In this document: positions 23,269 through 32,070 of the stretch, piece by piece
How positions within the stretch are numbered: position 1 is the first letter of the stretch
How the letters are laid out: each line of letters begins with the position of its first letter
NCBI GenBank assembly: GCA_023460795.1
Contig: JAEWPC010000022.1
Location: 32,447-96,446 of the forward strand
Reading direction: 5' to 3'
DNA length: 64,000 nt
Origin: Bacillota bacterium
GTDB lineage: Bacteria; Bacillota; Bacilli; Paenibacillales; Paenibacillaceae
Position numbers and translations under genes: made by a program
The notes under the pieces: generated by a model
The model's input: only the letters and a program-made list of their open reading frames with translations
The model's database searches: none
What the model was told of the DNA's origin: nothing

Positions 23269-24885
23269 ATGAAGAGAAGAAGCAGGCTGTTGTTGACGAT
23301 TATACTCGCGGCAAGCCTACTAACCATTCCATGGATCGCGCAGGCGGAAGAGGCGCTTCCGAGCGGCGGCAGCGCAGCTCCATTATTCGCTCAGGCATCG
23401 GATCTCGCCGCGCAGCTAGGCGTGCTTCGCGGGGACGGCCAGGGAGTCAGCGAAGCCTACTTGGCGAAATCGACGACGAGGATTCAAGCTGCGATCCTTT
23501 ACTTGCGATTGCTCGGCAAGGAAGGGGAAGCGTTGGCTTATTCCGGAACGGATACGTTCGCCGACGCGGCGTCCGCAGGGAAAGCGAACGGGCCGGTATT
23601 AGCGTATTTGAGGAATCATCCCGAGTACGGCTGGAACGGAACAGGCGGCAATCAATTCGAGCCCAACGCGCCAGTCACGTCCCAGCAGTTGTACAAAGTG
23701 ATGTTGGAAGCGCTCGAATATAAGTCAGGGTCGGATTTCGATTACGACGACACGCTTGCCTTCGCGGCATCCAAGGGCTTAATCCGCGCGGCGGCCGCTG
23801 CGCCGTTCAAGAACGCCGACCTTGCCGTCGCTTTGATCGAAGCGCTGCAAGCGACGGTTAAAGCCGGCGGCAAGACGTTATTCGCGCAGCTCGCCCTTCC
23901 GCCAGTGCCTGCTGGCGCCGCGGACATATTGGGCGGCGAACGGATCGATATCGCCAAGGCATCGGACGGCACGACTTATCTGACGGACGGCGAAGGCAAG
24001 GCGCTGTATCTATTCACGAAGGATAGCGTGGATTTGAACTCGTGCCAGGACCAATGCCTGGCGAATTGGCCGGTTCTGTACTCGGATAACGTGTTGCTGG
24101 CGAATGGATTGAATCGTTCGGATTTCGGTTCGTTCACGCGTTCGGACGGGAGCAAGCAACTGACGTACAAAGGCTGGCCGCTGTATACCTTCGCGAAGGA
24201 TACGAAGGCTGGCGACGTGAACGGAGAAGGCGTGGGCGGCGTATGGTTCCTGATTAAGCAGCCGTTCTATACGGTCGGGTTGGGCACGGACGCAAAGCTT
24301 GGCAACTATTTGGTCGACAGCCTAGGGAATACGCTGTATTATTTTGACAAAGACGAGGTAGGGGCAAGCGTATGCACGGGTACTTGCCTCGAGAACTGGC
24401 CGGCGTTCCACGCGGACGCCATCCAAGCTCCGAAGGGCGTCAACGCGGGCGATTTCGGCGAGATCACTCAGGAAGACGGCACGAAACAGACGACGTTCAA
24501 AGGTTATCCGCTTTACTATTTCGTCAAAGACGCGAAACGCGGCGACTTGAACGGGCAAGCGGTGAATAATGTCTGGTTCGTCGTCGACCCGGTTAAATTC
24601 GAGGGGACGACGACGGGGCTTGCCCAGACGTCTAAGGTCACGATCGAGATGAAAGACTACAAATTCCAATCGGCCGACATTACGGTCAAAGCGGGCACGA
24701 CGATCGAATTCGTCAACCGTGACGCGGATATGAAGCATAACGCCGTCGCGGCGAACGGGGAATTCGAGACTCCTTTGCTGGAAGAAGGGCAGACCGCCAC
24801 GATCACGCTGACGAAGCCGGGCGTCTACGAATACTTCTGCGAGCCTCATAAATCGTTCATGAAAGGAAAGATAACCGTACAATGA
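23269..24885 (+). CDS. secreted protein with two COG4315 repeats and a cupredoxin domain
   Basis: A 538-residue exported protein. Residues 1-27 are a signal peptide ending AQAEE. Residues 30-220 are an Ala-rich region of uncertain fold, resembling S-layer-homology-type pieces. Two repeats of the COG4315 secreted family follow at about 225-335 and 343-450; each has a Cys pair and an NWP motif (CQDQCLANWP; CTGTCLENWP) and a GYPLYYF-like strand. A plastocyanin-like domain covers 454-538, with copper ligands H near 490 (DMKHNAV) and C, H and M in YFCEPHKSFM. It overlaps the next cupredoxin gene by 4 bp. It is probably an extracellular copper/redox protein; partner unknown. Confidence 0.85.
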   Translation: MKRRSRLLLTIILAASLLTIPWIAQAEEALPSGGSAAPLFAQASDLAAQLGVLRGDGQGVSEAYLAKSTTRIQAAILYLRLLGKEGEALAYSGTDTFADAASAGKANGPVLAYLRNHPEYGWNGTGGNQFEPNAPVTSQQLYKVMLEALEYKSGSDFDYDDTLAFAASKGLIRAAAAAPFKNADLAVALIEALQATVKAGGKTLFAQLALPPVPAGAADILGGERIDIAKASDGTTYLTDGEGKALYLFTKDSVDLNSCQDQCLANWPVLYSDNVLLANGLNRSDFGSFTRSDGSKQLTYKGWPLYTFAKDTKAGDVNGEGVGGVWFLIKQPFYTVGLGTDAKLGNYLVDSLGNTLYYFDKDEVGASVCTGTCLENWPAFHADAIQAPKGVNAGDFGEITQEDGTKQTTFKGYPLYYFVKDAKRGDLNGQAVNNVWFVVDPVKFEGTTTGLAQTSKVTIEMKDYKFQSADITVKAGTTIEFVNRDADMKHNAVAANGEFETPLLEEGQTATITLTKPGVYEYFCEPHKSFMKGKITVQ

Positions 24886-25562
24886 AACGACTGACAGCTA
24901 AGGGATTCGCCGTTCTGATGGTCGTTGCGTTGATCGTCTCGCTAGCGGCATGCGGCTCCAAGAATGATAATGATGAGGCCGCGGCGGCGCCGAGCGCGGC
25001 GACCCCGGAAGCAACCGCAAGCAGCGACGCTTCGGCGTCTCAGACGGAAGAAGCGTCCGCATCTACGGCCGAGTCTCCATCGGCCGAACCTTCCGCTTCC
25101 GCCAGCGCCTCGCACGAAGCCGAGCATGAGGTCGAGCACGAGGCAGAACATGAAGCCGAAGCGTCTCCGTCTTCGTCCGCGAAACCTTCATCGTCGCCGA
25201 CAAAACCGGATAAACCGGCATCGCCTTCACCATCGCCTTCGTCATCCGCGTCAGCCGAAGCATCGGCCTCGCCGTCCGCTTCCCAGGATGACGACTCGGA
25301 CAAAGCGGAAGAGATCGTCGTAGAGATCAAAGGCTTCGCTTTCTCCCCAGCGGACATCACGATCAAGAAGGGACAGACGGTCACGTTCGTCAATCGCGAC
25401 AAAGTCAGGCATAACGCCGCGGCGGATGACGGTTCGTTCGAAACCGTCCTATTAGGCCAAGACGAGTCCGCGACGGTTACGCTCGACGAGGTCGGGGAGT
25501 TCGGGTATTATTGCATGCCGCATCCGAACATGAGGGGTAAGATCACGGTCACGGAAGATTAA
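24882..25562 (+). CDS. cupredoxin lipoprotein with Ser/Ala/Glu-rich spacer
   Basis: A 226-residue lipoprotein. The lipobox SLAAC places the lipidated cysteine at C24. A low-complexity spacer of about 110 residues, rich in S, A, E and P with HEAEHE repeats, leads to a plastocyanin-like domain (about 145-226). Copper ligands are H in VRHNAA and C, H and M in YYCMPHPNM. It is closely related to the cupredoxin domain of the preceding gene, which suggests duplication. The spacer would let it reach through the cell wall. Overlap with the upstream stop (ATGA) implies coupled translation. Confidence 0.88.
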   Translation: MKRLTAKGFAVLMVVALIVSLAACGSKNDNDEAAAAPSAATPEATASSDASASQTEEASASTAESPSAEPSASASASHEAEHEVEHEAEHEAEASPSSSAKPSSSPTKPDKPASPSPSPSSSASAEASASPSASQDDDSDKAEEIVVEIKGFAFSPADITIKKGQTVTFVNRDKVRHNAAADDGSFETVLLGQDESATVTLDEVGEFGYYCMPHPNMRGKITVTED

Positions 25563-25568
25563 TAGATG

Positions 25569-25601
25569 GCGGGCGGGGAGCTGAATCCCCGTCCGCTTGT
25601 T
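25569..25601 (+). terminator. hairpin between cupredoxin and sigma-factor genes
   Basis: GCGGGCGGGGA pairs with TCCCCGTCCGC around a short loop, followed by TTGTTT. The weak T-run suggests partial termination, lowering sigma-factor transcription relative to the cupredoxins. Confidence 0.6.
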
Positions 25602-25648
25602 TCGCTTTAAGTTTGCCAGGAGAGATGAGGAACGAGGAGAAGGTGCCC

Positions 25649-26215
25649 ATGCCTATACCGTCCGATGCGGAGTTGATGAGACAAATCCGCGAGCAACGCC
25701 AAGACGCGCTCGAGCTGCTGTACGATCGATACGTCCGGCTTGTTTACTCGTTCGCGCGCAAAGCGTGCGGCGACGAATCGATGGCGCGCGAAGTCGTTCA
25801 GCTCGTATTCACGCGTCTTTGGACGACGCGGGCGGAATTCGACGCGGGTCGAGGCGCGTTCTCGAATTGGCTCGTCACCGTAACGAGGAATATCGCCATC
25901 GACGTCATGCGGCGCGAACGGCGGCACAGACAGACCGTATCCATCGACGAATGGACCGGACACGGCAACGAGGATGAACCCGGCAATCCGGAGGCCGCGG
26001 CGTTGCGCAGATCCGCGCAATCGGAGCTGGCAAGGGCGTCGCGGGCGTTAAGCAAGGCGCAGCAGCGCGTTATCGAGCTTCTATATTGGAAGGGTTTTAC
26101 GCTCCAAGAGATTGCGGAGATGGGCCATGAACCGCTCGGAACAGTCAAAAACCGGCTTCATCAGGCGTTAAAGACGCTGCGCAGACAACTCCAAGGCTTG
26201 AGGGAGGAACAATGA
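25649..26215 (+). CDS. ECF RNA polymerase sigma factor
   Basis: A 188-residue sigma factor with region 2 (LYDRYVRLVYSFA... VFTRLWTTR... FSNWLVTVTRNIAID) and region 4 helix-turn-helix (LSKAQQRVIELLYWKGFTLQEIAEM... GTVKNRLHQALKTLR). It is of the SigK type that pairs with RskA anti-sigma factors. ATG 25649 follows GAGGAGAAGG; an ATG at 25625 directly abuts its AGGAGAG and is less likely. The anti-sigma gene starts 3 bp downstream. Its position after two cupredoxins suggests it controls them (inference). Confidence 0.9.
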   Translation: MPIPSDAELMRQIREQRQDALELLYDRYVRLVYSFARKACGDESMAREVVQLVFTRLWTTRAEFDAGRGAFSNWLVTVTRNIAIDVMRRERRHRQTVSIDEWTGHGNEDEPGNPEAAALRRSAQSELARASRALSKAQQRVIELLYWKGFTLQEIAEMGHEPLGTVKNRLHQALKTLRRQLQGLREEQ

Positions 26216-26218
26216 CCG

Positions 26219-27004
26219 ATGAATAGACCTGATACGAATCCTTGCGAAGGATTGATCGATTATATAGCAGGCAGCAGCTCCGACGTCGAGCGCAAACGGT
26301 TCGAGAAGCATTTGGCAGCTTGCGCGGCCTGCAGAGAAGAAGCGGAAATCTGGCGCGACCTATGGGAGAGACAGGCCGACGACGTGGAGCTGATCGATCC
26401 GCCTGCAGATTTGAAGAACGACGTGCTTGGGCCCTTGCTGCGCGCCATGGAGGAGGATGCGCCATCCGTGACCGAGCAACGCAAACCTAAGCAAACGCTG
26501 AAGAAGGTGAGCATATACGCGACGAGCGCGGCGCTCATTGCCTTCGTGTTCTTCGCGGGCTGGTTCAGCGCGATCTCCTTGGACGCCGGGCAAGGTTCCG
26601 CGGAAGTTTCGGCAGCGCAAATGCCGGCGACTATCGATACGTTATACCGCTTAACCGCGGTAGAAGAGTCCGGCAAGTTCGAAGGACGGTCTCGCGCTTA
26701 CGGCGTAGCCTGCAAAGTCAACTCCGGCCGCCAAGAGCAGCTCGTCGTCTACGTGTTCGATTCGCCGGCAACGCAAGGCACAGAGGCCTACCAGGTCTGG
26801 TTGTGGCATGAAGGAGAAAGACGGAGCGCCGGTACGTTCAAGGTAGATTCTACCGGCATCGGCATGATGACGCTGCCGCTTACGGACAAGTCCGACCCGT
26901 TCGACGCCATCGGCGTCACGCTGGAACCGGACAACGCCTCCACGTCGCCGAGAGGACCTAAGATGTTCGGATCAGATCAGCCGGAAAACTATACCAAAGC
27001 CTAA
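26219..27004 (+). CDS. RskA-like membrane anti-sigma factor
   Basis: A 261-residue partner of the sigma factor just upstream. The cytoplasmic N-terminus has the zinc anti-sigma motif H31-x3-C35-x2-C38. One membrane helix lies near 97-119, and the extracytoplasmic domain from about 140 has the RskA pattern YQVWLWHEGERRSAGTF and VTLEP. Regulated proteolysis or redox change at the surface would release the sigma factor; known for the family, not shown here. The start is ATG 26219 behind GGAGGA. Confidence 0.9.
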   Translation: MNRPDTNPCEGLIDYIAGSSSDVERKRFEKHLAACAACREEAEIWRDLWERQADDVELIDPPADLKNDVLGPLLRAMEEDAPSVTEQRKPKQTLKKVSIYATSAALIAFVFFAGWFSAISLDAGQGSAEVSAAQMPATIDTLYRLTAVEESGKFEGRSRAYGVACKVNSGRQEQLVVYVFDSPATQGTEAYQVWLWHEGERRSAGTFKVDSTGIGMMTLPLTDKSDPFDAIGVTLEPDNASTSPRGPKMFGSDQPENYTKA

Positions 27005-27036
27005 TATTGGAAACTTATCTCCTTCTATTGTTCGGG

Positions 27037-27065
27037 TAGGCAACCCCAAATAGGTGTGATATGAT
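27037..27065 (+). promoter_or_regulatory. candidate promoter of dfrA
   Basis: The extended -10 TGATATGAT ends at 27065, with a weak -35 TAGGCA at 27037-27042 (17-bp spacer), about 48 bp before the ATG. Confidence 0.45.
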
Positions 27066-27113
27066 AGGAAATAATCATTTTATCAACCTATTTCCGAACT
27101 TGAGGGGTACCAC

Positions 27114-27596
27114 ATGTCGGTAACGCTAATTGCAGCTGTCGCCTCTAACGGCGTTATTGGGAATAATAACGAATTGATATGGCGGCTGCCTGCGGATATG
27201 GCTTTCTTCACCCGTAATACGCTGGGCAAGCCGGTGCTGATGGGACGCAAGACGTTCGAATCGCTCAAGCGTCCGCTCAGGGATCGTACGAACATTATCG
27301 TGTCCAGGACGATGAAGGAAGCCCCGGAAGGCTGCGAGCTGGTGCGGTCGGTTGACGAAGCGCTGGCGAAGTATCGCGATTCCGAGCTCATGGTCATCGG
27401 AGGAGCGGAAATCTATGCTTTGACGATGGACGTCGCGGATCGGCTATTATTGACGGAGATCGATCAAGCCTTCGCGGGAGATACGTATTTTCCTCCATAT
27501 GATCGTTCGCGGTGGAAACTCGTGTCGCGCACGCCCGGCGTACAGGACGAGCGCAATCTGCTGCCGTTTTCGTTCTGCGAATACGAACGCGCATAG
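27114..27596 (+). CDS. dfrA: dihydrofolate reductase
   Basis: Reduces dihydrofolate to tetrahydrofolate with NADPH; needed to recycle the product of thyA. The 160-residue protein has the family motifs SNGVIGNNNELIWRLPADM (substrate site), GRKTFES and VIGGAEIYALT (cofactor site). It appears to have its own promoter downstream of the anti-sigma gene. Confidence 0.95.
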   Translation: MSVTLIAAVASNGVIGNNNELIWRLPADMAFFTRNTLGKPVLMGRKTFESLKRPLRDRTNIIVSRTMKEAPEGCELVRSVDEALAKYRDSELMVIGGAEIYALTMDVADRLLLTEIDQAFAGDTYFPPYDRSRWKLVSRTPGVQDERNLLPFSFCEYERA

Positions 27597-27702
27597 CGGA
27601 ATGATGCAAATTAATCGTCGTATAATCCATTCTTGCATATGTCCTGTTTTGGTAGGATGATCTATTATTAACGCGTAATACGAGGCAGATGGAGGAAATG
27701 TG

Positions 27703-29193
27703 ATGTCGACACCTACGGGATTCATGGAATATAAAAGGGAACTTCCGAGCGATCGCGATCCTCTTGAGCGCATCAAGGACTGGAAGGAATTCCACCGGAT
27801 GCTCTCCGACGAGCAGCTGAGGACGCAAGGCGCCCGCTGCATGGATTGCGGAACCCCTTATTGCCATACCGGGATGGAGCTTGCGGGCAACGCATCCGGA
27901 TGTCCGATCAACAATCTGATTCCGGAATGGAACAACCTCGTCTATCGCGGCCTTTGGAAGGAAGCATACGAGCGTCTGAGCAAGACGAACAATTTTCCCG
28001 AGTTTACGGGGAGAGTATGTCCGGCTCCGTGCGAGGGCTCTTGCACGGTCGGTCTGATCGGCGATGCCGTTACGATCAAGACGATCGAGCAAGCGATTAT
28101 CGACCGCGCTTTCGAAGAAGGCTGGGTCGTACCGGAAGTGCCTAAGAACCGGACCGGCAAGAAGGTTGCGGTCGTCGGCTCCGGACCTGCCGGCCTTGCA
28201 ACCGCGGCGCAGTTGAACAAAGCGGGCCATACCGTCACCGTCTACGAAAGAGCGGACCGCATCGGCGGCTTGCTGACGTACGGCATACCGACGATGAAGC
28301 TCGAGAAGAATATCGTGCAACGCCGCGTTGATCTGCTGGCTGCCGAAGGCGTCAACTTCGTTACGAATACCGAGATCGGCAAGGATATCTCCGCTCGCGA
28401 GCTGCAAGAGCAGTACGACGCGGTCGTCCTGTGCGGCGGCGCGACGAAAGCGCGTCCGATCGGCAACGTCGAAGGGCATGAGCTGAAAGGCATCATCCCG
28501 GCGATGGACTATCTGAACAGCACGATCAAGAGCTTTCTCGACAACGGGCTGCAGGAAGGTACGTATATTTCCGGCAAAGACAAGCACGTTATCGTTATCG
28601 GCGGCGGAGATACGGGAACGGACTGCGTCGCTACGGCACTTCGTCACGGCTGCGCGAGCATAACCCAATTCGGTACGCACGCGAAGGCTCCGCTGGAGCG
28701 CGATCAGATCAACAACCCGTGGCCGGAATATCCTAACGTCTATACGCTGGATTACGCCCACGAGGAAGCGAAAGCTCTCTACGGCGATGATCCTCGCGCG
28801 TTCTCCGTACTGACGAAGAAGTTCGTCGGCGACGAGAACGGCAACGTGAAAGAATTGCACACCGTGCAAATCCGCCGTTACGTGGACGAGCAGGGACGCA
28901 AAATATACGAAGAAATTCCGGGCACCGAGAAAGTATGGCCTGCGGATCTTGTTCTCGTAGCCGTCGGCTTCGAAGGTCCGGAACGCACGATCATCGACGA
29001 GCTCGGCTTGGAAACCGACCGCCGTTCGAACGTTAAGGCTCGTTACGGCAAGTACAACACGAACGTCGACAAAGTGTTCGCCGCCGGCGATATGAGACGC
29101 GGTCAGAGCTTGATCGTATGGGCGATTAACGAAGGCCGCGAGGCCGCTCGCGAAGTCGATCGCTACTTGATGGGAAGCACGATGCTTCCTTAA
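27703..29193 (+). CDS. gltD: glutamate synthase small-chain-like NADPH oxidoreductase
   Basis: A 496-residue FAD/iron-sulfur protein of the GltD family. The N-terminal cysteine-rich part (RCMDCGTPYC, then CPAPCEGSC) binds Fe-S clusters; FAD motif GSGPAGLATA and NAD(P)H motif IGGGDTGTDC follow, and AGDMRRGQS is the C-terminal FAD contact. In glutamate synthase it feeds electrons to GltB, but no gltB is adjacent, so it may serve another partner or a distant gltB. ATG 27703 is preferred over the in-frame GTG just before it, because GGAGG lies 7 bp upstream. Confidence 0.9.
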   Translation: MSTPTGFMEYKRELPSDRDPLERIKDWKEFHRMLSDEQLRTQGARCMDCGTPYCHTGMELAGNASGCPINNLIPEWNNLVYRGLWKEAYERLSKTNNFPEFTGRVCPAPCEGSCTVGLIGDAVTIKTIEQAIIDRAFEEGWVVPEVPKNRTGKKVAVVGSGPAGLATAAQLNKAGHTVTVYERADRIGGLLTYGIPTMKLEKNIVQRRVDLLAAEGVNFVTNTEIGKDISARELQEQYDAVVLCGGATKARPIGNVEGHELKGIIPAMDYLNSTIKSFLDNGLQEGTYISGKDKHVIVIGGGDTGTDCVATALRHGCASITQFGTHAKAPLERDQINNPWPEYPNVYTLDYAHEEAKALYGDDPRAFSVLTKKFVGDENGNVKELHTVQIRRYVDEQGRKIYEEIPGTEKVWPADLVLVAVGFEGPERTIIDELGLETDRRSNVKARYGKYNTNVDKVFAAGDMRRGQSLIVWAINEGREAAREVDRYLMGSTMLP

Positions 29194-29209
29194 CGAACGA
29201 CGGATCGGT

Positions 29210-29251
29210 AGAGAGGTTGTTTCCCGCGCATCTGGGAACGGCCTCTCTTTT
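29210..29251 (+). terminator. intrinsic terminator after the gltD-like gene
   Basis: AGAGAGG...CCTCTCT with an inner TTCCC/GGGAA stem, followed by TTTT. Confidence 0.85.
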
Positions 29252-29292
29252 GCGTTAAGATGTAAAGGGCAATAGTCGAGGGAGGATTACCA

Positions 29293-29610
29293 ATGATTCG
29301 ATACGGGGATGAACAATGGACCGAGCTTCGATTCGCGAAGTTCGATTATAAAGCGGATCGCCGCGATTCGCAGTGGGTGGACGTGGAGCTCAAAGTCGAG
29401 ACGAGCGAGGAGACGCCGCTGCCGACCGACGTGATCGATTTCTCGATTCTGGCCGTCTGCACGCATAGCGGGCACCCGATTCAGCTCGTCGCCATGGAAG
29501 AAGGCTGCGACAGCGAATATCAGCTGACCGAAAGCGAGAAGGAGCAGATCGAAGCGTTCGTTCGCAGCCCGGGCGTGCAAGCGGCGATTCGCGCGGCAGT
29601 CGTCGCTTAA
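29293..29610 (+). CDS. small protein of unknown function
   Basis: A 105-residue acidic soluble protein I do not recognise. It begins with alternating strands (QWTELRFAKFDY, QWVDVELKVE) and ends in helices, with one VCTHSGH segment at mid-length. GGGAGG precedes the ATG. It stands alone between the gltD terminator and the glucosaminidase-like gene. Its coding character is supported by the strong ribosome site and normal codon use. Confidence 0.7.
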   Translation: MIRYGDEQWTELRFAKFDYKADRRDSQWVDVELKVETSEETPLPTDVIDFSILAVCTHSGHPIQLVAMEEGCDSEYQLTESEKEQIEAFVRSPGVQAAIRAAVVA

Positions 29611-29637
29611 AAGCTAGTACACCAAATCTTTCCTCTG

Positions 29638-29646
29638 TGTTACACT
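29638..29646 (+). promoter_or_regulatory. candidate extended -10 promoter of the glucosaminidase-like gene
   Basis: TGTTACACT fits an extended -10, 44 bp before the TTG start; no clear -35. Confidence 0.35.
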
Positions 29647-29689
29647 GATGGCATCAAGAGCGATGTCGCCAGGGGGAGGAGAGGGAGCT

Positions 29690-30730
29690 TTGAACAACGC
29701 AGATTTGCTGACGCCGAGCGACGTGAGCGTCATTCGGAGATACGTCCGTACCAAATTTGCTCCCTTATCCGGAAGCAAGCAAGCAGAGATCGTCGCGGAT
29801 GCGATCAAGCGAACGCTGCAACAGAGGCTGCCCGAGCTTCCGGCCGAACTGAACGATCAACTCGTGAACGAGCTGATCGCTCGCTGCCTGGTGAAAGAGC
29901 AACGAGTCGTGAAAGCGGACGACGTCCTCGATGTGTATACGGAGCTTGAGGCGAACGGGCAATTCGAAGGCGATCGGTACTTGGATCCGATTCTGCACTG
30001 GGCGAACGAACGCGTGCCCGGACGGTGGACCGCCGAGCAGCTTGAATCTCGGCTGTCGCGAAGCAGAGGGCTTGCCCGCGCGGCGACACCCGTGGAAGCG
30101 CCGCTAGCCCCGGAACCGTCGCAGCCGCGCTCGCGGCGAATGGTCGCTGCGGCAGGAGCTTCTTTGACAGCGCTTGCAATCGCCGGCGCGATCACGATCG
30201 GGGTGCTCGGCCGCGGCGAACAAGCCGCCCGGGAGCCGATCCCGACGGCGGATGCCGCTCCTGGACCGCAACAGGTCGAAGTCGTCCGGGACGTCGGCTT
30301 GCCGGAATTTCTGCAATATACGGACATTAACGCCTCTGCCGTTAAAGACTTCCTGGAGAAGAGGGACGCGCTGCTCGCCGAAGAGCCGTATTTCGGCGCG
30401 ATCGTTGAGAGCGCCAAGAAGCACGGTCTTCATCCGCTTCTGCTGCTGGCCATTACGGGCCAAGAGCAAGGCTTCGTTCCCAGAACGAACAAAAACGCCA
30501 AACGGATCGCGAACAATCCGTTTAACGTTTTTCATAGCTGGCAAGAGTATAATACGAACATCCGGGATTCGTCGGACATCGCAGCCAGGACTATCGCTAG
30601 GCTGGCGGCCAAACGCCCGGAAGGGGCCGACGCCTTCGATTGGTTCAACCAAACGTACGCCGAGGACGCCGGGTGGGCGAAAGGCGTGAGTACGCTGTTC
30701 GCTCAGCTGAGTGCGGCGGAGCGCTCGTAA
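29690..30730 (+). CDS. membrane-anchored glucosaminidase/lysozyme-like protein
   Basis: A 346-residue protein. Residues 1-140 are cytoplasmic and helical; one membrane helix lies near 151-175 (MVAAAGASLTALAIAGAITI). The extracellular part from about 205 resembles a glucosaminidase/lysozyme-like domain: E in ITGQEQGF as possible catalytic acid, then NNPFNVF and a C-terminal WAKGV. It may trim peptidoglycan at the membrane surface. The start is TTG 29690 because GGAGGAGAGGGAG lies just before it. It is adjacent and convergent to the HAD gene. Confidence 0.7.
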   Translation: MNNADLLTPSDVSVIRRYVRTKFAPLSGSKQAEIVADAIKRTLQQRLPELPAELNDQLVNELIARCLVKEQRVVKADDVLDVYTELEANGQFEGDRYLDPILHWANERVPGRWTAEQLESRLSRSRGLARAATPVEAPLAPEPSQPRSRRMVAAAGASLTALAIAGAITIGVLGRGEQAAREPIPTADAAPGPQQVEVVRDVGLPEFLQYTDINASAVKDFLEKRDALLAEEPYFGAIVESAKKHGLHPLLLLAITGQEQGFVPRTNKNAKRIANNPFNVFHSWQEYNTNIRDSSDIAARTIARLAAKRPEGADAFDWFNQTYAEDAGWAKGVSTLFAQLSAAERS

Positions 30731-31465
30731 TCAGTTGCCTTCCAAGTAGCTATGGATGGTCGGGGGCACTTCCGGCAACGCGTTCAGCGTGAAGAAGGCG
30801 CCTTTCGGCTTCGCGTCGATCGGAACGAGGTTATACGTCCATTCACCGTCTTGCTTCAAGTAGACGGCATGAATGCCGCAATGCAATGCCGGCAGCACGT
30901 CCGTACGGACGGAATTGCCGATCATCCACGTCTGACTGCGATCGAATCCGCCATCGGATAAGATTTGCTCTAAAGTCGACGTGTTTTTGTGCATGCGGAC
31001 GTAAATCCGATCCTCGAAGAACCGCTCCAGCTTCAAGCTGTCGATCTTCTTCCGTTGAATGGCATGATCTCCGCCGGTATAGAGATGCAACTCGTGACCG
31101 CGATCGGCGAGATCGAACAACGTCTCCTCCATCATCGGATACGGCTCTACTTCAAGCTCGTAGACGCTGCTGCCCAGCTTCCATAGCTTCTCCTCTTCCA
31201 ATGCGGACGTAGCGCGGCCCGTCATATGCGAGAAATACCGATACGTATCGACGAACGATTGCGGAAAATGCTCGCTTTGGAAACCGACTACGTTCACTCC
31301 CGCAATATCGATCTCGGTGTGCTTGTTCATGATCGCCTCGCGGCTAATGCCCGCGGACCCGAACCAAGTGGTCATCTCGTCGGCGAATTGATCGAGAATG
31401 AAATGAAAGTATTTGTTGCAATAGACGAGCGTGTCGTCAAGGTCGAATAAGATGCGCTGGCTCAT
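30731..31465 (-). CDS. HAD-superfamily hydrolase
   Basis: A 244-residue phosphatase-like protein. Motif I is D8-L-D10-D-T, motif II LYTGGD, and motif IV is around MIGNSVRTD. It resembles YfnB-type HAD hydrolases; substrate unknown. There is no signal peptide. AAGGAGT lies before the ATG. Its stop codon is directly next to that of the convergent glucosaminidase-like gene. Confidence 0.88.
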   Translation of the reverse strand: MSQRILFDLDDTLVYCNKYFHFILDQFADEMTTWFGSAGISREAIMNKHTEIDIAGVNVVGFQSEHFPQSFVDTYRYFSHMTGRATSALEEEKLWKLGSSVYELEVEPYPMMEETLFDLADRGHELHLYTGGDHAIQRKKIDSLKLERFFEDRIYVRMHKNTSTLEQILSDGGFDRSQTWMIGNSVRTDVLPALHCGIHAVYLKQDGEWTYNLVPIDAKPKGAFFTLNALPEVPPTIHSYLEGN

Positions 31466-31655
31466 GGTTCAACTCCTTACGTTGCTGCGATGTCCGGCCT
31501 GCTTAGCATAACGCTCGAAAGTTAAGCCAGGTCGGCGATAAGATGAATCTTAGGTTAAATTTCATTATCTCTCTACGGGCCGGGTTTGTAAATGACGGGA
31601 TTAAGGAAAACTATGAAGAAACCCCTCGCGAAGGCGAAGGGCGGGAGGTGAACAT

Positions 31656-31793
31656 ATGCCTAAAAATAAAAGCACGACGACAGACGATCAAAGAAACCAT
31701 TCGCGGTTCAAGGACCGGGAGCAATCGATCAAGCTGGGCAAGATGGCTCGTTATCCGGCAAGCTTGAACGGGATCAATAAAAATTTGCCTTAA
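31656..31793 (+). CDS. 45-residue basic small protein
   Basis: A short gene: ATG 31656 behind GGGAGG at good spacing, stop TAA 31791-31793. The product is basic and hydrophilic (starts MPKNKSTTTDDQ, has FKDREQSIKLGKMARYP). No membrane helix, signal or known motif. It might be a small nucleic-acid-associated or spore protein, but this is a guess. It ends in a 4-bp overlap with the stop of the convergent 76-residue gene. Confidence 0.55.
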   Translation: MPKNKSTTTDDQRNHSRFKDREQSIKLGKMARYPASLNGINKNLP

Positions 31794-32020
31794 GCGTACT
31801 TAGCGATCTTCTCCTTTAAGTTGCGCCTAATGCGGCTAAGACGCTGACGAACATAGAAGTCGTAACTGCCCCCGCTTAACTCGCGGGGGTTCATTGTGTT
31901 ACCCGTGTCGTTATCGATGATGACGAGCTTGCCGTCGTCGAAAAATTTGAAGGTCAAGTCTATGGACGGCCGTGTTCCTCTAGGAGATTCCACGTAACGG
32001 AGATGTTCGCAATTCACCAT
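31790..32020 (-). CDS. 76-residue protein of unknown function behind LexA-like boxes
   Basis: A small soluble protein I do not recognise: beta-rich N-terminal half (IDLTFKFFDDGKLVIID) and a basic helical C-terminus (YVRQRLSRIRRNLKEKIAK). AAAGGTGGG lies upstream of the ATG. Its minus-strand promoter has TATAAT at 32076-32071, with one LexA-like box between -35 and -10 and another at the transcription start, so SOS control is likely. It lacks the LysM domain and membrane helix of YneA, the known SOS division inhibitor. Confidence 0.65.
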   Translation of the reverse strand: MVNCEHLRYVESPRGTRPSIDLTFKFFDDGKLVIIDNDTGNTMNPRELSGGSYDFYVRQRLSRIRRNLKEKIAKYA

Positions 32021-32049
32021 CCGTCATCCCACCTTTATTAGGATATGAA

Positions 32050-32063
32050 GGAACGTATGTTCC
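32050..32063. promoter_or_regulatory. LexA-like (SOS) box, proximal
   Basis: GGAACGTATGTTCC is a perfect palindrome matching the Bacillus LexA core GAACRNRYGTTC. It lies at about +1 of the minus-strand promoter for the 76-residue gene. Confidence 0.65.
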
Positions 32064-32070
32064 TATTCCT

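Noticed and set aside
27394..28869. 491-residue antisense frame over the gltD-like gene
   Set aside because: Shadow of the sense gene; no ribosome site, no recognisable motif.
31543..31767. 74-residue frame overlapping the 45-residue small gene
   Set aside because: No ribosome site at its start, whereas the 45-residue frame has GGGAGG well placed.
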